The notes below the pieces were generated by a model, which had not been told where the DNA came from, ran no database searches, and saw only the letters and a list, made by a program, of their open reading frames with translations. Below, piece after piece: positions 8,544-16,705 of a stretch of DNA of 47,047 nucleotides. A program made the translations under genes and the position numbers. Origin of the DNA: a bacterium (GTDB taxonomy: Bacteria; Armatimonadota; Zipacnadia; Zipacnadales; Zipacnadaceae); assembly GCA_030602615.1 (NCBI GenBank), contig JAUVZM010000014.1:1-47047 (forward strand), written 5' to 3'. How positions within the stretch are numbered: the first letter of the stretch is position 1; the number at the start of each line of letters is the position of its first letter.

Positions 8544-9743
8544 CTATATACCCCAGTACTCGTTTATTTCGTCCTGATATTCACTTATCTCGCCGCTCAG
8601 CACGTCGGCGACTTTGACAGGTTCCCCGGCGTGGTCTGCCTCATATAGCGCGCAGCAGACAGCCTTGGCGCGCTGGCCGGCCTCCCCATCAATCTCCGGC
8701 GGCCGCCGCTCAGCCACCGACTCCACGAAGTCCCAGCACTCAATAGTCATGCCTGCGGTGATCCCATAGGGGAAAGTTGCCTGGCGCTGCGCTTCGGAAA
8801 GTTGATCGAGATACTGCTTCTCCAGTTCTTCGTAAGGGATCTCGGTGCCGTCGGCCAGCTCGATATCCCCGCCGTACTCGAATGGGTGCATCCACTCCTG
8901 GCGGTCCTTGACGGCCCCTTCGGTTCCCCACACGTGCGAAGAGTTGATGTGGTGCGCCCGCGCCGCCCGCGAGTAGCTCCAGTGGCCGAACAGTCCGCTG
9001 GCAAACTTGAGCGTCACCACCCAATAGTCTTCGACATCGCGCGGCCGCAGCCCAATACCTGGCATATCGATAGTAGGAGTATCAAACGTTTGCAGCGTAC
9101 AGGTGACTTCATCAATGTCACCAAACAGGTGCAGCATCATATCAGCAAAGTGCGCGCCGGCATCGAAGACCATCCCACCGCCGCTCAGTAACTTGCTATG
9201 GCGCCAGCGCCACGCATAAGACTCCAGATCCAGCTCTATCCACGTCTTCACATCAAAGCCAAAGAACAGCGGCTCGCCGATAAGCCCCGCTTCGTTTATC
9301 GCCCAGTTTACCGCCCGCGCGCCGATATCCCGCCGCACCTGCTCAGCCGTGGCCAGAATGCAGTCATTCTTCTGGGCTGCGGCAATTATCTGCTGCCCGG
9401 CTTTGACCGTGATGCCCACAGGCTTTTCCACCATACAGTCCAGGCCGGCCTCCAGGCAGGGGATCGCTACCGTATGATGGTAGGCATGCGGCAGGCAGAT
9501 GTCGGCGGCATCAACCTGCGCCTCATCCAACATCTGCTCGATATTGGGGTAGCAGTCAGGGGTATAGCCCAGCTTTTCCTCCACATTCGCTGCCAACTGT
9601 GCTAGATGCTGCTGGGAAGTATCACACAGGGCAGCAATGCGGAAGCGATCGTAGCCCGCCTCCTGAAGCTGCTGATACCCGTTGAGGTGGGCCCCCGCAA
9701 TACCGCCACACCCAATTATTGCTATTCTAACTTGACCGTTCAT
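8544..9743 (-). CDS. Gfo/Idh/MocA family oxidoreductase
   Basis: 399 residues. An N-terminal Rossmann fold begins VRIAIIGCGGIAGAH (GxGGxAG, NAD(P) binding). The EKPVG motif carrying the substrate lysine comes next, followed by the C-terminal alpha/beta substrate domain (GGGMVFDAGAHFADMMLH). Such enzymes oxidise or reduce sugars and cyclitols. Another ATP-independent role, as a carbohydrate catabolic dehydrogenase, fits the nearby isomerase. I start at ATG 9743 because AAGGTGG lies a few bases upstream. An in-frame GTG at 9752 would place that site inside the gene. The gene is convergent with the secreted protein upstream in the window (4-base gap), so the two are separate units. The substrate is unknown. 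Confidence 0.9.
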   Translation of the reverse strand: MNGQVRIAIIGCGGIAGAHLNGYQQLQEAGYDRFRIAALCDTSQQHLAQLAANVEEKLGYTPDCYPNIEQMLDEAQVDAADICLPHAYHHTVAIPCLEAGLDCMVEKPVGITVKAGQQIIAAAQKNDCILATAEQVRRDIGARAVNWAINEAGLIGEPLFFGFDVKTWIELDLESYAWRWRHSKLLSGGGMVFDAGAHFADMMLHLFGDIDEVTCTLQTFDTPTIDMPGIGLRPRDVEDYWVVTLKFASGLFGHWSYSRAARAHHINSSHVWGTEGAVKDRQEWMHPFEYGGDIELADGTEIPYEELEKQYLDQLSEAQRQATFPYGITAGMTIECWDFVESVAERRPPEIDGEAGQRAKAVCCALYEADHAGEPVKVADVLSGEISEYQDEINEYWGI

Positions 9744-9940
9744 TGAAGCCACCTTCTTGTTATTTCATCCGCACTAATTGTCTGCTGTCACATTCGTTAT
9801 CTGGCGGCTGGCTCCTCCCCAGAGTGCTGCCTTGCCCCTTAGGCTGCCAGGATCGGTGCCCAACGAAACTATACGCGGCCACGAACGTCTATACTCTATG
9901 AGAAGAGTGGGACAACAGGCCCAAAGAGGAAGGTGGGATT

Positions 9941-10879
9941 ATGAATCGGATATTGATAGTATCCATTGGTCTGCTATTGCTGGTCGCTTTGCCAGTGCTG
10001 GCCGAAGAGGCCCCAGCGGCAGGCACTACTGAGGGTGGCCAGGCCACCAGTATGGTAGGCTCTGCGGCTGGCCAGGATATCCCGGCCCAGCGCGTTGCAG
10101 TAATGGAGCTAGAGTACCGCGGCCGCTACGCACACGAGCTACGCAAGTGGATGCCGGCGCTGATTGAAGCCAGGTTGGCCGAGGCTGGCTGGACAGTGCT
10201 GGCCCGCGGCAAGGCGCTGGAGGCCATCCGCCAGGAGCAGAATCTACCGGGAGTTGATCCGACCACTGCCCCTCCCCAGAACAAGCTCTATGGCGCCAGC
10301 GCCATACTCAAGCTGACGGCACGAGTGGATGTCAAGGACTACGATGCGGCGGCTAATATCGGCATCTTTACCATAGGCGGGCTGGTCAAAGTCAAGTTTT
10401 ATCTCAACGGCCAGATGATTGACGCTGGCACCGGGGTTATTCGGCCACTGGGCGAGATCACCACCTCCAAATCGAAGCTCAAAGGCATAGGAGTGGTCTT
10501 TCCCTCAATCGGCTATGTCGGAGGAGGTTACAAGATCAGTGGTATCAGGGAGTCGCTGGTCGGCTCTGCTGCTGACGCCGCCGCTGAAGAGCTAGTTAAG
10601 CGGGTGGATAGAGCCAGTGGCATCGTACCTGGCTATGAGGCAGCAATTCCCGTCGAGCAGCAGACGATCAAGCTGGCCTTCCCCGCTGCTATGCGTCCCG
10701 CTCCGGGCGCGGAGTACGGTATCTATCGCCACGACCGGATGGTCGCCAAGGTCAGGGTAATCGGTTTCGAGGATGGGGTGGCCACCTGCCGGGTGCTGGC
10801 GGCAACCGACCAGATCAGGTCAACTGATGTCGCCCGACCGCTGGAGATCATCGTCCCCGTGGAGGTCAGTGCCGGGTAG
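9941..10879 (+). CDS. CsgG/LpoB-like secreted protein
   Basis: 312 residues with a signal peptide (IVSIGLLLLVALPVLA). The core resembles the CsgG/LpoB-type fold: a first strand VAVMELEYRG, then WTVLARGKALEAIRQEQ, the same layout as the VVERxxLxxVLxEQ helix of the curli assembly family, then KLYGASAILKLTARV. The C-terminal third is unassigned. There is no lipobox cysteine, so it is probably periplasmic and not a lipoprotein pore subunit. No curli subunit or partner gene is adjacent, so a curli role should not be inferred. The start is supported by AGGAAGGTGG directly upstream. A -10-like TATACT lies at 9890-9895 without a recognisable -35. glmM follows in the same direction after 192 bases with its own promoter. 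Confidence 0.65.
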   Translation: MNRILIVSIGLLLLVALPVLAEEAPAAGTTEGGQATSMVGSAAGQDIPAQRVAVMELEYRGRYAHELRKWMPALIEARLAEAGWTVLARGKALEAIRQEQNLPGVDPTTAPPQNKLYGASAILKLTARVDVKDYDAAANIGIFTIGGLVKVKFYLNGQMIDAGTGVIRPLGEITTSKSKLKGIGVVFPSIGYVGGGYKISGIRESLVGSAADAAAEELVKRVDRASGIVPGYEAAIPVEQQTIKLAFPAAMRPAPGAEYGIYRHDRMVAKVRVIGFEDGVATCRVLAATDQIRSTDVARPLEIIVPVEVSAG

Positions 10880-10987
10880 GTGTCACCAACCCCTTGGACC
10901 TGGCTGAATTGTCGTATCCCCGGCCGCTGGTGTAAATGCCATCAGCGGCCGCGCTCTGTCCATAGAGCAATGCGGCAGTACGCAAGC

Positions 10988-11015
10988 TTGCAGCACAAAA
11001 GCATTGTGGTATACT
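10988..11015 (+). promoter_or_regulatory. Predicted promoter for glmM, TTGCAG-16-TATACT
   Basis: TTGCAG (10988-10993) and TATACT (11010-11015) are separated by 16 bases, with transcription expected near 11022 and a leader of about 50 bases before the glmM ATG. The -10 matches consensus in five of six positions. Confidence 0.45.
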
Positions 11016-11071
11016 CTATGCAGGCAAGTGCAGCAGGACTTGGCGTAACGCACAACTCCAAAGAGCCGACT

Positions 11072-12478
11072 ATGAAATCAAATTTCACTGGCAGCCTATT
11101 TGGAACTGACGGCGTTCGGGGGATAGCCAACGCCGACTTGTCGCCCGACCTGGCGCTGGACATCGGGCGAGCCTTCGGGGCCTGGCTGGCCGAGCAGACT
11201 GATTCCCCCCATGTCCTGATGGCCCGGGATACGCGTATTTCGGGGCCAATGTTAGCAACGGCAGTCGCGGCCGGCCTGTGCAGCGCAGGGATTGATGTCC
11301 GGGACTGCGGGATACTGACCACGCCCGGGCTATGCCTACTGGTTAGAGAGCAAGCCGAGGCGGGCGGGGTCGTCATATCGGCCTCGCACAATCCTCCCGA
11401 GTTCAACGGCATAAAGCTAATCAGCTCCCACGGTGAGAAGCTGTCCGAGCAGGCTGAAAGCGCCGTCGAAAGGTTTCTCTTTGCTGAGGAAGATACAGGG
11501 CCTGGAGTTACCGGCACTGACATCGGCACTATTACCGACTACCGCGACGCTGGGGAGCAGTACCTGGAGGTGCTCCGGTCGAATCTGGGCGAGACGGTAT
11601 CACTTGGTGGAATCAAGATTGTGGTGGACTGCGCCTTCGGGGCCGCTTTCCACCTAGGCCCGGAAGCGCTGCGCCGTGCCGGAGCGGAAGTTAGCACACT
11701 GAATGCAGCACCGGACGGGAGCCGCATTAACGATGGCTGCGGAGCAGTCAATCCCCAGCCGCTGGCCAAGCGAGTAGTAGCCGAGGATGCTGACATCGGT
11801 GTCGCCTTCGATGGGGATGCTGACCGCGCTGTCTTTGTGGATCATACCGGCACAGTCCGCGACGGCGACTTTATTAAGTTCATTATAGCCAGTGATCTGC
11901 GCAGCCGTGGCCTGCTCGACCCACCCCTGGTTGTCGGTACAGTGATGAGTAACCTGGGACTGGAGATGGCGCTTGAGTCTGCCGGGATAGAGTTGATACG
12001 AGTGCCCGTAGGCGACCGCTATGTCCTCCAACAGATGAAAGCGCATAATGCTATGCTTGGTGGCGAGCAGTCCGGCCACATTATATTTGCTGAGGTTGGC
12101 GTGGGGGATGGCGTATACACCGCCCTGCGCGTGGGGGAGGTTATCGCGCGAACCGGGCGCACGCTGGCCGAGCTTTGCACGCCCCTCACCAAGGCACCCC
12201 AGATTCTGCTCAACGTGCCAGTGTGCGACAAACACGCCTACCAGCAGAACAACCAGCTTAAGCAAGCAGTGGAGGCATGGCGGGCCAGACTTGCCGATAG
12301 CGGGCGGTTGCTAATTCGGCCGTCAGGGACCGAGCCGGTTGTGCGCGTGATGGTCGAGGCTTGTGATGAGGATTTGGCCAAGGAAGCGGCGCAATCCCTC
12401 GCCGAGCTGATCGCCTGCCCGCTGCTCCGCCAGGGGCTGGTGGAGTTGCCGGACGACGAGCGCTCAGTGGAGGGATAG
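11072..12478 (+). CDS. glmM: Phosphoglucosamine mutase
   Basis: 468 residues of the alpha-D-phosphohexomutase family, beginning GTDGVRGIAN. The catalytic phosphoserine is S105 in ISASHNP, the metal loop is DGDADR at 247-252, the sugar-binding loop is GGEQSGH, and the phosphate-binding loop is RPSGTEP near the C-terminus. GlmM converts glucosamine-6-phosphate to glucosamine-1-phosphate for UDP-GlcNAc, and so for peptidoglycan and LPS. The ATG at 11072 begins the conserved domain. A longer open frame upstream has no family similarity and overlaps the predicted promoter. GlmM is preferred over phosphomannomutase because of the GTDGVRG start and overall length. The RDD-signal peptidase gene begins 8 bases after the stop, so the two are probably co-transcribed. 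Confidence 0.88.
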   Translation: MKSNFTGSLFGTDGVRGIANADLSPDLALDIGRAFGAWLAEQTDSPHVLMARDTRISGPMLATAVAAGLCSAGIDVRDCGILTTPGLCLLVREQAEAGGVVISASHNPPEFNGIKLISSHGEKLSEQAESAVERFLFAEEDTGPGVTGTDIGTITDYRDAGEQYLEVLRSNLGETVSLGGIKIVVDCAFGAAFHLGPEALRRAGAEVSTLNAAPDGSRINDGCGAVNPQPLAKRVVAEDADIGVAFDGDADRAVFVDHTGTVRDGDFIKFIIASDLRSRGLLDPPLVVGTVMSNLGLEMALESAGIELIRVPVGDRYVLQQMKAHNAMLGGEQSGHIIFAEVGVGDGVYTALRVGEVIARTGRTLAELCTPLTKAPQILLNVPVCDKHAYQQNNQLKQAVEAWRARLADSGRLLIRPSGTEPVVRVMVEACDEDLAKEAAQSLAELIACPLLRQGLVELPDDERSVEG

Positions 12479-12486
12479 ATCACGCA

Positions 12487-13491
12487 ATGAACAAGCCCGC
12501 AAATCAGCCAAGAGATGCTTTTTTCGCAACAGAGCACATCCCTGCCGGGTTTTGGCTACGCCTTGCGGCCCGGCTTGTTGACTGGATTCCGCTGTCAGGC
12601 ATCCTTGTCCTAGTGCTCGGTATGGGGCCCAGTGGTCTCTACTTGCTGGGTGTACCAGAATCAATAACCTCATTATGTGTTGCCTTGTTTGTGCTGGCTC
12701 ATTTCGCATTCTTTGTGGCGTTCACTACCTGTCTGGGACAAACTCCAGGCAAATGGGTCGTCGGTATCAGGGTCGTTGACGCGGATGGCCAGCCGCCGCG
12801 ATTCGGAGTGACGCTTCGCAGAGAATTGGTCGAATTCTTGTGGATGGCTCTGCGGATATGTCTTGTGGGGCTACTAGACCCGATATGGATTGCCTTCACG
12901 AGTAAGAAGCAAGCGCTGCACGATCTCGGGGCGGGGACCTACGTAGTGAGGATAGCGCGGCGACCGTTGATCGCAATAGTGGTTGTAGCTATCATAGGTG
13001 TTACAGCAGAGCCACTATCGGTTGAATACGTTAAGCGACACTCTTTTGAATGCTTCTATATTCCCTCAGGAGCTATGGCACCGACGCTAATGACTGGCGA
13101 CCAGATTTGGGTGAACAAGTATATCTATGACATTAGAGAACCTGAAGTTGCAGAGGTTGTAGTCTTCGAGGCTCCTCCCGAAGCCACACCAGACAGAAAA
13201 GACTTCATTAAACGGGTCGTCGGGCTGCCGGGTGATATTCTGGAGTGCCGCGATGGGAAACTCTTCCGCAATGACCAACCTGTAGACGAGCCCTACATAC
13301 GCGGGCCGACCCCAAGCTACTGGCCGGGGCTTCCGCAGCCCTACGAGGTGCCCCAAGGCTACATAGTGGTGTTCGGCGATAATCGATCCAATTCCAACGA
13401 CAGTCACCGGTGGGGACCGCTGCCCGTAGAGAACTTGACCGGCAAAGCTCTGTTCATCTATTGGCCGCCCCGGCGAATTGGGGTTCTATAG
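12487..13491 (+). CDS. RDD domain fused to signal peptidase I-like domain, catalytic Ser replaced by Ala
   Basis: 334 residues. Residues about 20-158 form an RDD membrane domain: ARLVDWIP, two transmembrane helices, GQTPGKWVVGIRVVD and QALHDLGAGTYVV. A further helix (about 160-176) leads into an S26 signal peptidase I domain with FYIPSGAMAPTL (191-201), DFIKRVVGLPGD containing the general-base lysine K242, and FGDNRSNSNDS (296-306). In active enzymes the residue before the Met of the first box is the nucleophilic serine. Here residue 196 is alanine, codon GCT at 13072-13074. All other boxes are kept, so the fold is intact but the standard Ser-Lys dyad is not. It may be an inactive partner or may use a different mechanism. 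It follows glmM by 8 bases. The line at 13021 is only 42 percent G+C. Confidence 0.88.
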   Translation: MNKPANQPRDAFFATEHIPAGFWLRLAARLVDWIPLSGILVLVLGMGPSGLYLLGVPESITSLCVALFVLAHFAFFVAFTTCLGQTPGKWVVGIRVVDADGQPPRFGVTLRRELVEFLWMALRICLVGLLDPIWIAFTSKKQALHDLGAGTYVVRIARRPLIAIVVVAIIGVTAEPLSVEYVKRHSFECFYIPSGAMAPTLMTGDQIWVNKYIYDIREPEVAEVVVFEAPPEATPDRKDFIKRVVGLPGDILECRDGKLFRNDQPVDEPYIRGPTPSYWPGLPQPYEVPQGYIVVFGDNRSNSNDSHRWGPLPVENLTGKALFIYWPPRRIGVL

Positions 13492-13538
13492 GGGCCAGAT
13501 ACTAGCCATTGTACGACACATCTCCGCGCGACGAATGC

Positions 13539-14627
13539 TTATACCACCCCCAACAGGGAGGACTGAGCACTGCCGCGACTGTACTCATAGGCAGTCTCGT
13601 ACATCGCTACGATATTCTCAGGCGGGCTGACCGCCTGGATATTGTGACACGGTGCCAGAATATAGCCACCACCTGCTCCCAGAATCCGCAAGTTGTCTAT
13701 GACCTCCTGGCGGACTTCGTCAACCGTCCCAAAGGCCAGTGTATACTGATTATCCATCGCACCATGGAAGATGATCTGGTCGCCGAAATCTCGTTTAAGG
13801 CCGGGCCGGTCCATGCCTTTGGCCCGCCACTGAATCGGGTTCAGCACATCAATTCCCGCCTCGATCATATCCGGGAGAGTTTTGCGAATGGCCCCGTCGC
13901 TATGGTGAAAAACGTAAGCGCCGTGCTCGTGGACCAGATTCATCATCCGCTTCATACGCGGGATGAAGAACTCAAGGATTTGATGCCGCGAAAAAAGTAG
14001 ATCCTCCTGCGATCCCAGATCCTCGGCGATATAGCTATACATAACCTGCCCGGGTATGGCTTCATAGATACGACGGGTATTCTGGTAGGCCAACTCGAAG
14101 AGGATATCCAGGCAGTAATGAACCATCTCTGGATTGAGGAGCAGATCCATGAAACCTTGCTCCAGGCCGCGCAGCTGGCAATACCTCAGAAACGGCTCTG
14201 AGTTACCGCCTTCTATGGGCAGGTTCGCTTTGCCGGCGACTTGCTCGGGCAGCCCCGAATAGTCCCACCAGTCCGGCTCCGGCCACCGGTAGTGGCGCTT
14301 GATATCCTCGACCGAATCGAACTGGGCCAGCGGACTGTACGCAATCTCCTCATATTCACCGGTGCCGTAGTCAATGTTGCTAAACCGGCACCCGAACTCG
14401 TCTTCGCCCTCGGGCAACTTCGGTCCTACATATCTTCCGCCCACTTTCACGAGCTGATCGATATGTAGCATTTCGCATAGCTCATCTAGGGTCTCACACC
14501 CCAGGTATTCTTTGAGCTTTTGGTCAGCTTCCGCAGTTGCCCAATAGTCAGTGGGAACTCGGTCGGTCGGCTGGCGGTTGAGCACCGCTAGCCATCGCTG
14601 CTTGGGCGTCATCTCCTCCTGCGGCAC
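13539..14627 (-). CDS. Uroporphyrinogen decarboxylase (URO-D) family protein
   Basis: 362 residues of the URO-D/MtaA-like TIM-barrel superfamily: an N-terminal MTPKQRWLAVLNRQPTDRVP, YIAEDLGSQEDLLFS in the middle, FHHSDGAIRKTLPDMIEAG, then IFHGAMDNQYTLAFGT and GGYILAPCHNIQ. The last motif, with its Cys and His, matches the methyltransferase branch (zinc-bound corrinoid or thiol methyl transfer) better than HemE, and no other heme gene is present. Two starts are possible: GTG 14627, with GAGGTGA upstream at good spacing, or ATG 14612, whose AGGAGG is only two bases away. I use the GTG. It is convergent with the RDD-peptidase gene. The substrate is unknown, perhaps a methylated or methoxylated compound. 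Confidence 0.8.
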   Translation of the reverse strand: MPQEEMTPKQRWLAVLNRQPTDRVPTDYWATAEADQKLKEYLGCETLDELCEMLHIDQLVKVGGRYVGPKLPEGEDEFGCRFSNIDYGTGEYEEIAYSPLAQFDSVEDIKRHYRWPEPDWWDYSGLPEQVAGKANLPIEGGNSEPFLRYCQLRGLEQGFMDLLLNPEMVHYCLDILFELAYQNTRRIYEAIPGQVMYSYIAEDLGSQEDLLFSRHQILEFFIPRMKRMMNLVHEHGAYVFHHSDGAIRKTLPDMIEAGIDVLNPIQWRAKGMDRPGLKRDFGDQIIFHGAMDNQYTLAFGTVDEVRQEVIDNLRILGAGGGYILAPCHNIQAVSPPENIVAMYETAYEYSRGSAQSSLLGVV

Positions 14628-14638
14628 TCGGTGTCACC

Positions 14639-15018
14639 TCATTCGAAAGGGTTGACGGCATCCATTGCTCGCACCGCCGCCTTGGTCATAGGAAACAGCA
14701 GCAGCCAGTCATTTTCTCCTGTCTCTGCCTTACCGCTCTGCTCCCAGCCGTAGGCTTCGTCTGGCGCATTTACGTAGTCGAAGGTAAGCTGAGCGGCCAC
14801 TGCCTCCCAGACTCCAGTGGATATAACAGGGCAAACATTACCCTTTCTATATCGGGTCAGCTCGCCGTGACGACTATGCTACTGGACCAATCGCTGACAT
14901 GATATTGTCCGTCGGCTCCGGGCAATCCTTCCTGAAGTCTGGCGGCAATTGGAGGAGAATTGCTCACCACCACGAAACCAATAATACTGTTATGAATGGT
15001 GATCTGACAACTCTTTAG
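14639..15018 (-). pseudogene. Broken coding remnant in two frames
   Basis: The reverse strand of this gene-free stretch reads as protein-like sequence split across two frames. Fragment A (15018-14857) ends in DGQYHVSDWSSSIVVTAS followed by TGA. Fragment B (14878-14639), a different frame, contains VWEAVAAQLTFDYVNAPDEA and ENDWLLLFPMTKAAVRAMDA, ending NPFE and TGA. Codon choice is like real genes here. The two overlap by about 20 bases, as expected from a single indel near 14860-14878. No start or ribosome site is visible, and the 5' end abuts the divergent radical SAM gene, so it looks like the 3' end of a lost gene. Its stop lies directly before the URO-D ribosome site, so the pair may once have been an operon. 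Family not recognised. Confidence 0.45.
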
Positions 15019-15045
15019 CTACACTGCGAAAGGAGCTAACCGACC

Positions 15046-16701
15046 ATGGCACGGGGGCTTTTGGTCAGTTATGCCGGGTATCCCTACACTCCCAGCAGTC
15101 TCACGCCGGACAACGGCCTGGCTAATCTGGCCGGTGCCCTGCTGGAGGCAGGCCATGATGTCCGCATAGTTGACTACGGGACTCTCTCCACGATGCGGCG
15201 GCTTTTCCCAGAAGAGCTGTCCCGCCAGGTCAAACCGCTGGCCGAGAAGATGCTGGCTAGCGGTGACGCGGCGCCGGCCCCTGAACAGTTGGGTCAGCTC
15301 GAGCAGTTCGCCGATCGCCTGGAAGCCTACCAGCAGGCACAGTTGCAGCACATTGGCCAGGAGCTGATCGAGGAGGTTGGCGAATTCCAGCCCGAGTTTG
15401 TTGGCTTCAAGCTATGGAACGGTGACGGCTTCTCCGGTAGCGTCGCTCTGGCCCAGATGCTGCGCGATGAGTTCCCCAAGCTCCACATCTACGCCGGTGG
15501 CCCCCAGGCATCGTGGTTTAACAAGGTCATCTACCAGCGCACTGGTGTCTTTGAGGCGATAGCCTGCGGTGAGGCCGAAGCGACGATAGTGCCCCTGGCC
15601 GAGCATGCTATAGGAGAGCGCAAGCTTGGGGATATTCCCGCGATAATCTACCGTCAGAATGGAGAAGTCATCGAGGTGCCGCGGACTGGGTGGCTGGACC
15701 TGGATGATCTGCCCGTACCGGTCTACAACCCAGAAATATACCCGGCCATGGCCGGCGCTGAGAAGATTAAAACTGTAGTTCTGGACGACAGTCGCGGCTG
15801 CCCGTATCGCTGTGGCTTTTGCACCCATCCAATGGAAAGCGGCTTCCGGCTGCGGACTGCTTCGGCTCACTTACTGGTTGATCGGATGGAACGGATCATC
15901 GGCGACTATGGCATATCGGTATTTCGCTTTGCCGGCTCGTCCACTCCCGGTAGCCTGATGTATGAAGTTGCTCAGCAGATACTCGCCCGCGGCCTGGACG
16001 TACAGTATTCCTGTTTTGGCCATTTTGCCAGCGCCGATCCCGACCACTTTGAGGTAATGGCGGACTCGGGCTTGTATGCAATCTTCTTCGGCCTCGAGTC
16101 GGGCTGTCAGCAAGTGCTGGACAGGGCTGTGCGTAAAGGCATCAACCTGGCCATGGTTAAGGAGACTGTGCAGAAGGCTCAGCAGGCGGGGTTGTTTGTG
16201 GTGACCAGTATGATTGTGCCGCTGCCTTTCGACACTCAGGAGACGATCAAAGAGAGCCTTGATTTTATTATTGACCTCAGGCCGGATTCAGTGCCGGTGC
16301 AGTTCCCTGGTCTATTGCCGGGCACACCATGGCTGGAGCAGCCGGAGAAGTACGACTTCGAGGTGGACACTGAAGAGCTACTGCTGGCCGGACTTGATTA
16401 CAAGGTTAAGCTGCTTTTCCCGCCGCAATTCTGGGATGTCCTTCCCTACAAGGTCAACGGAATGACATTTCCCGAGTTCACGGCTTTGACGATGAAGTTC
16501 GCCCAGGATCTGGAGATGGCGGGAATTCTGACCGGCGTACCCGACGATATGGCCCTGATTGCCAAATGCGCGGAGATGACAGCGCGGGAGTTCCGCGACC
16601 AGGCACGGCTGTGGTGTCTGACTGGTGATGTCGCGGGTATGGCACAGATGGCAGAGCAAGCCAACAGGGTCATAACCAGCGGCCAGCCCGGGGCGGAGTG
16701 A
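15046..16701 (+). CDS. Cobalamin-type (B12-binding domain) radical SAM protein
   Basis: 551 residues. The N-terminal 200 residues have the Rossmann-like layout of the B12-binding domain of class B radical SAM enzymes (DNGLANLAGALLEAGHDV; VGFKLWNGDGFSGS; LHIYAGGPQAS), without the DxHxxG lower-ligand motif. The radical SAM domain carries the 4Fe-4S cluster motif CPYRCGFC with C252, C256 and C259, then FFGLESGCQQVLDRAVRKG and a GLFVVTSMIVPLPFDT strand typical of this class. Such enzymes methylate or rearrange unactivated carbons. AAGGAG sits nine bases before the ATG. No precursor peptide or biosynthetic partner is adjacent, and it ends four bases from the convergent hybrid kinase gene. The substrate is unknown. 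Confidence 0.85.
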   Translation: MARGLLVSYAGYPYTPSSLTPDNGLANLAGALLEAGHDVRIVDYGTLSTMRRLFPEELSRQVKPLAEKMLASGDAAPAPEQLGQLEQFADRLEAYQQAQLQHIGQELIEEVGEFQPEFVGFKLWNGDGFSGSVALAQMLRDEFPKLHIYAGGPQASWFNKVIYQRTGVFEAIACGEAEATIVPLAEHAIGERKLGDIPAIIYRQNGEVIEVPRTGWLDLDDLPVPVYNPEIYPAMAGAEKIKTVVLDDSRGCPYRCGFCTHPMESGFRLRTASAHLLVDRMERIIGDYGISVFRFAGSSTPGSLMYEVAQQILARGLDVQYSCFGHFASADPDHFEVMADSGLYAIFFGLESGCQQVLDRAVRKGINLAMVKETVQKAQQAGLFVVTSMIVPLPFDTQETIKESLDFIIDLRPDSVPVQFPGLLPGTPWLEQPEKYDFEVDTEELLLAGLDYKVKLLFPPQFWDVLPYKVNGMTFPEFTALTMKFAQDLEMAGILTGVPDDMALIAKCAEMTAREFRDQARLWCLTGDVAGMAQMAEQANRVITSGQPGAE

Positions 16702-16705
16702 TCGC

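Noticed and set aside
10880-11071. A longer N-terminal extension of GlmM
   Set aside because: The extra 64 codons have no family similarity, lack a ribosome site and overlap the predicted promoter.
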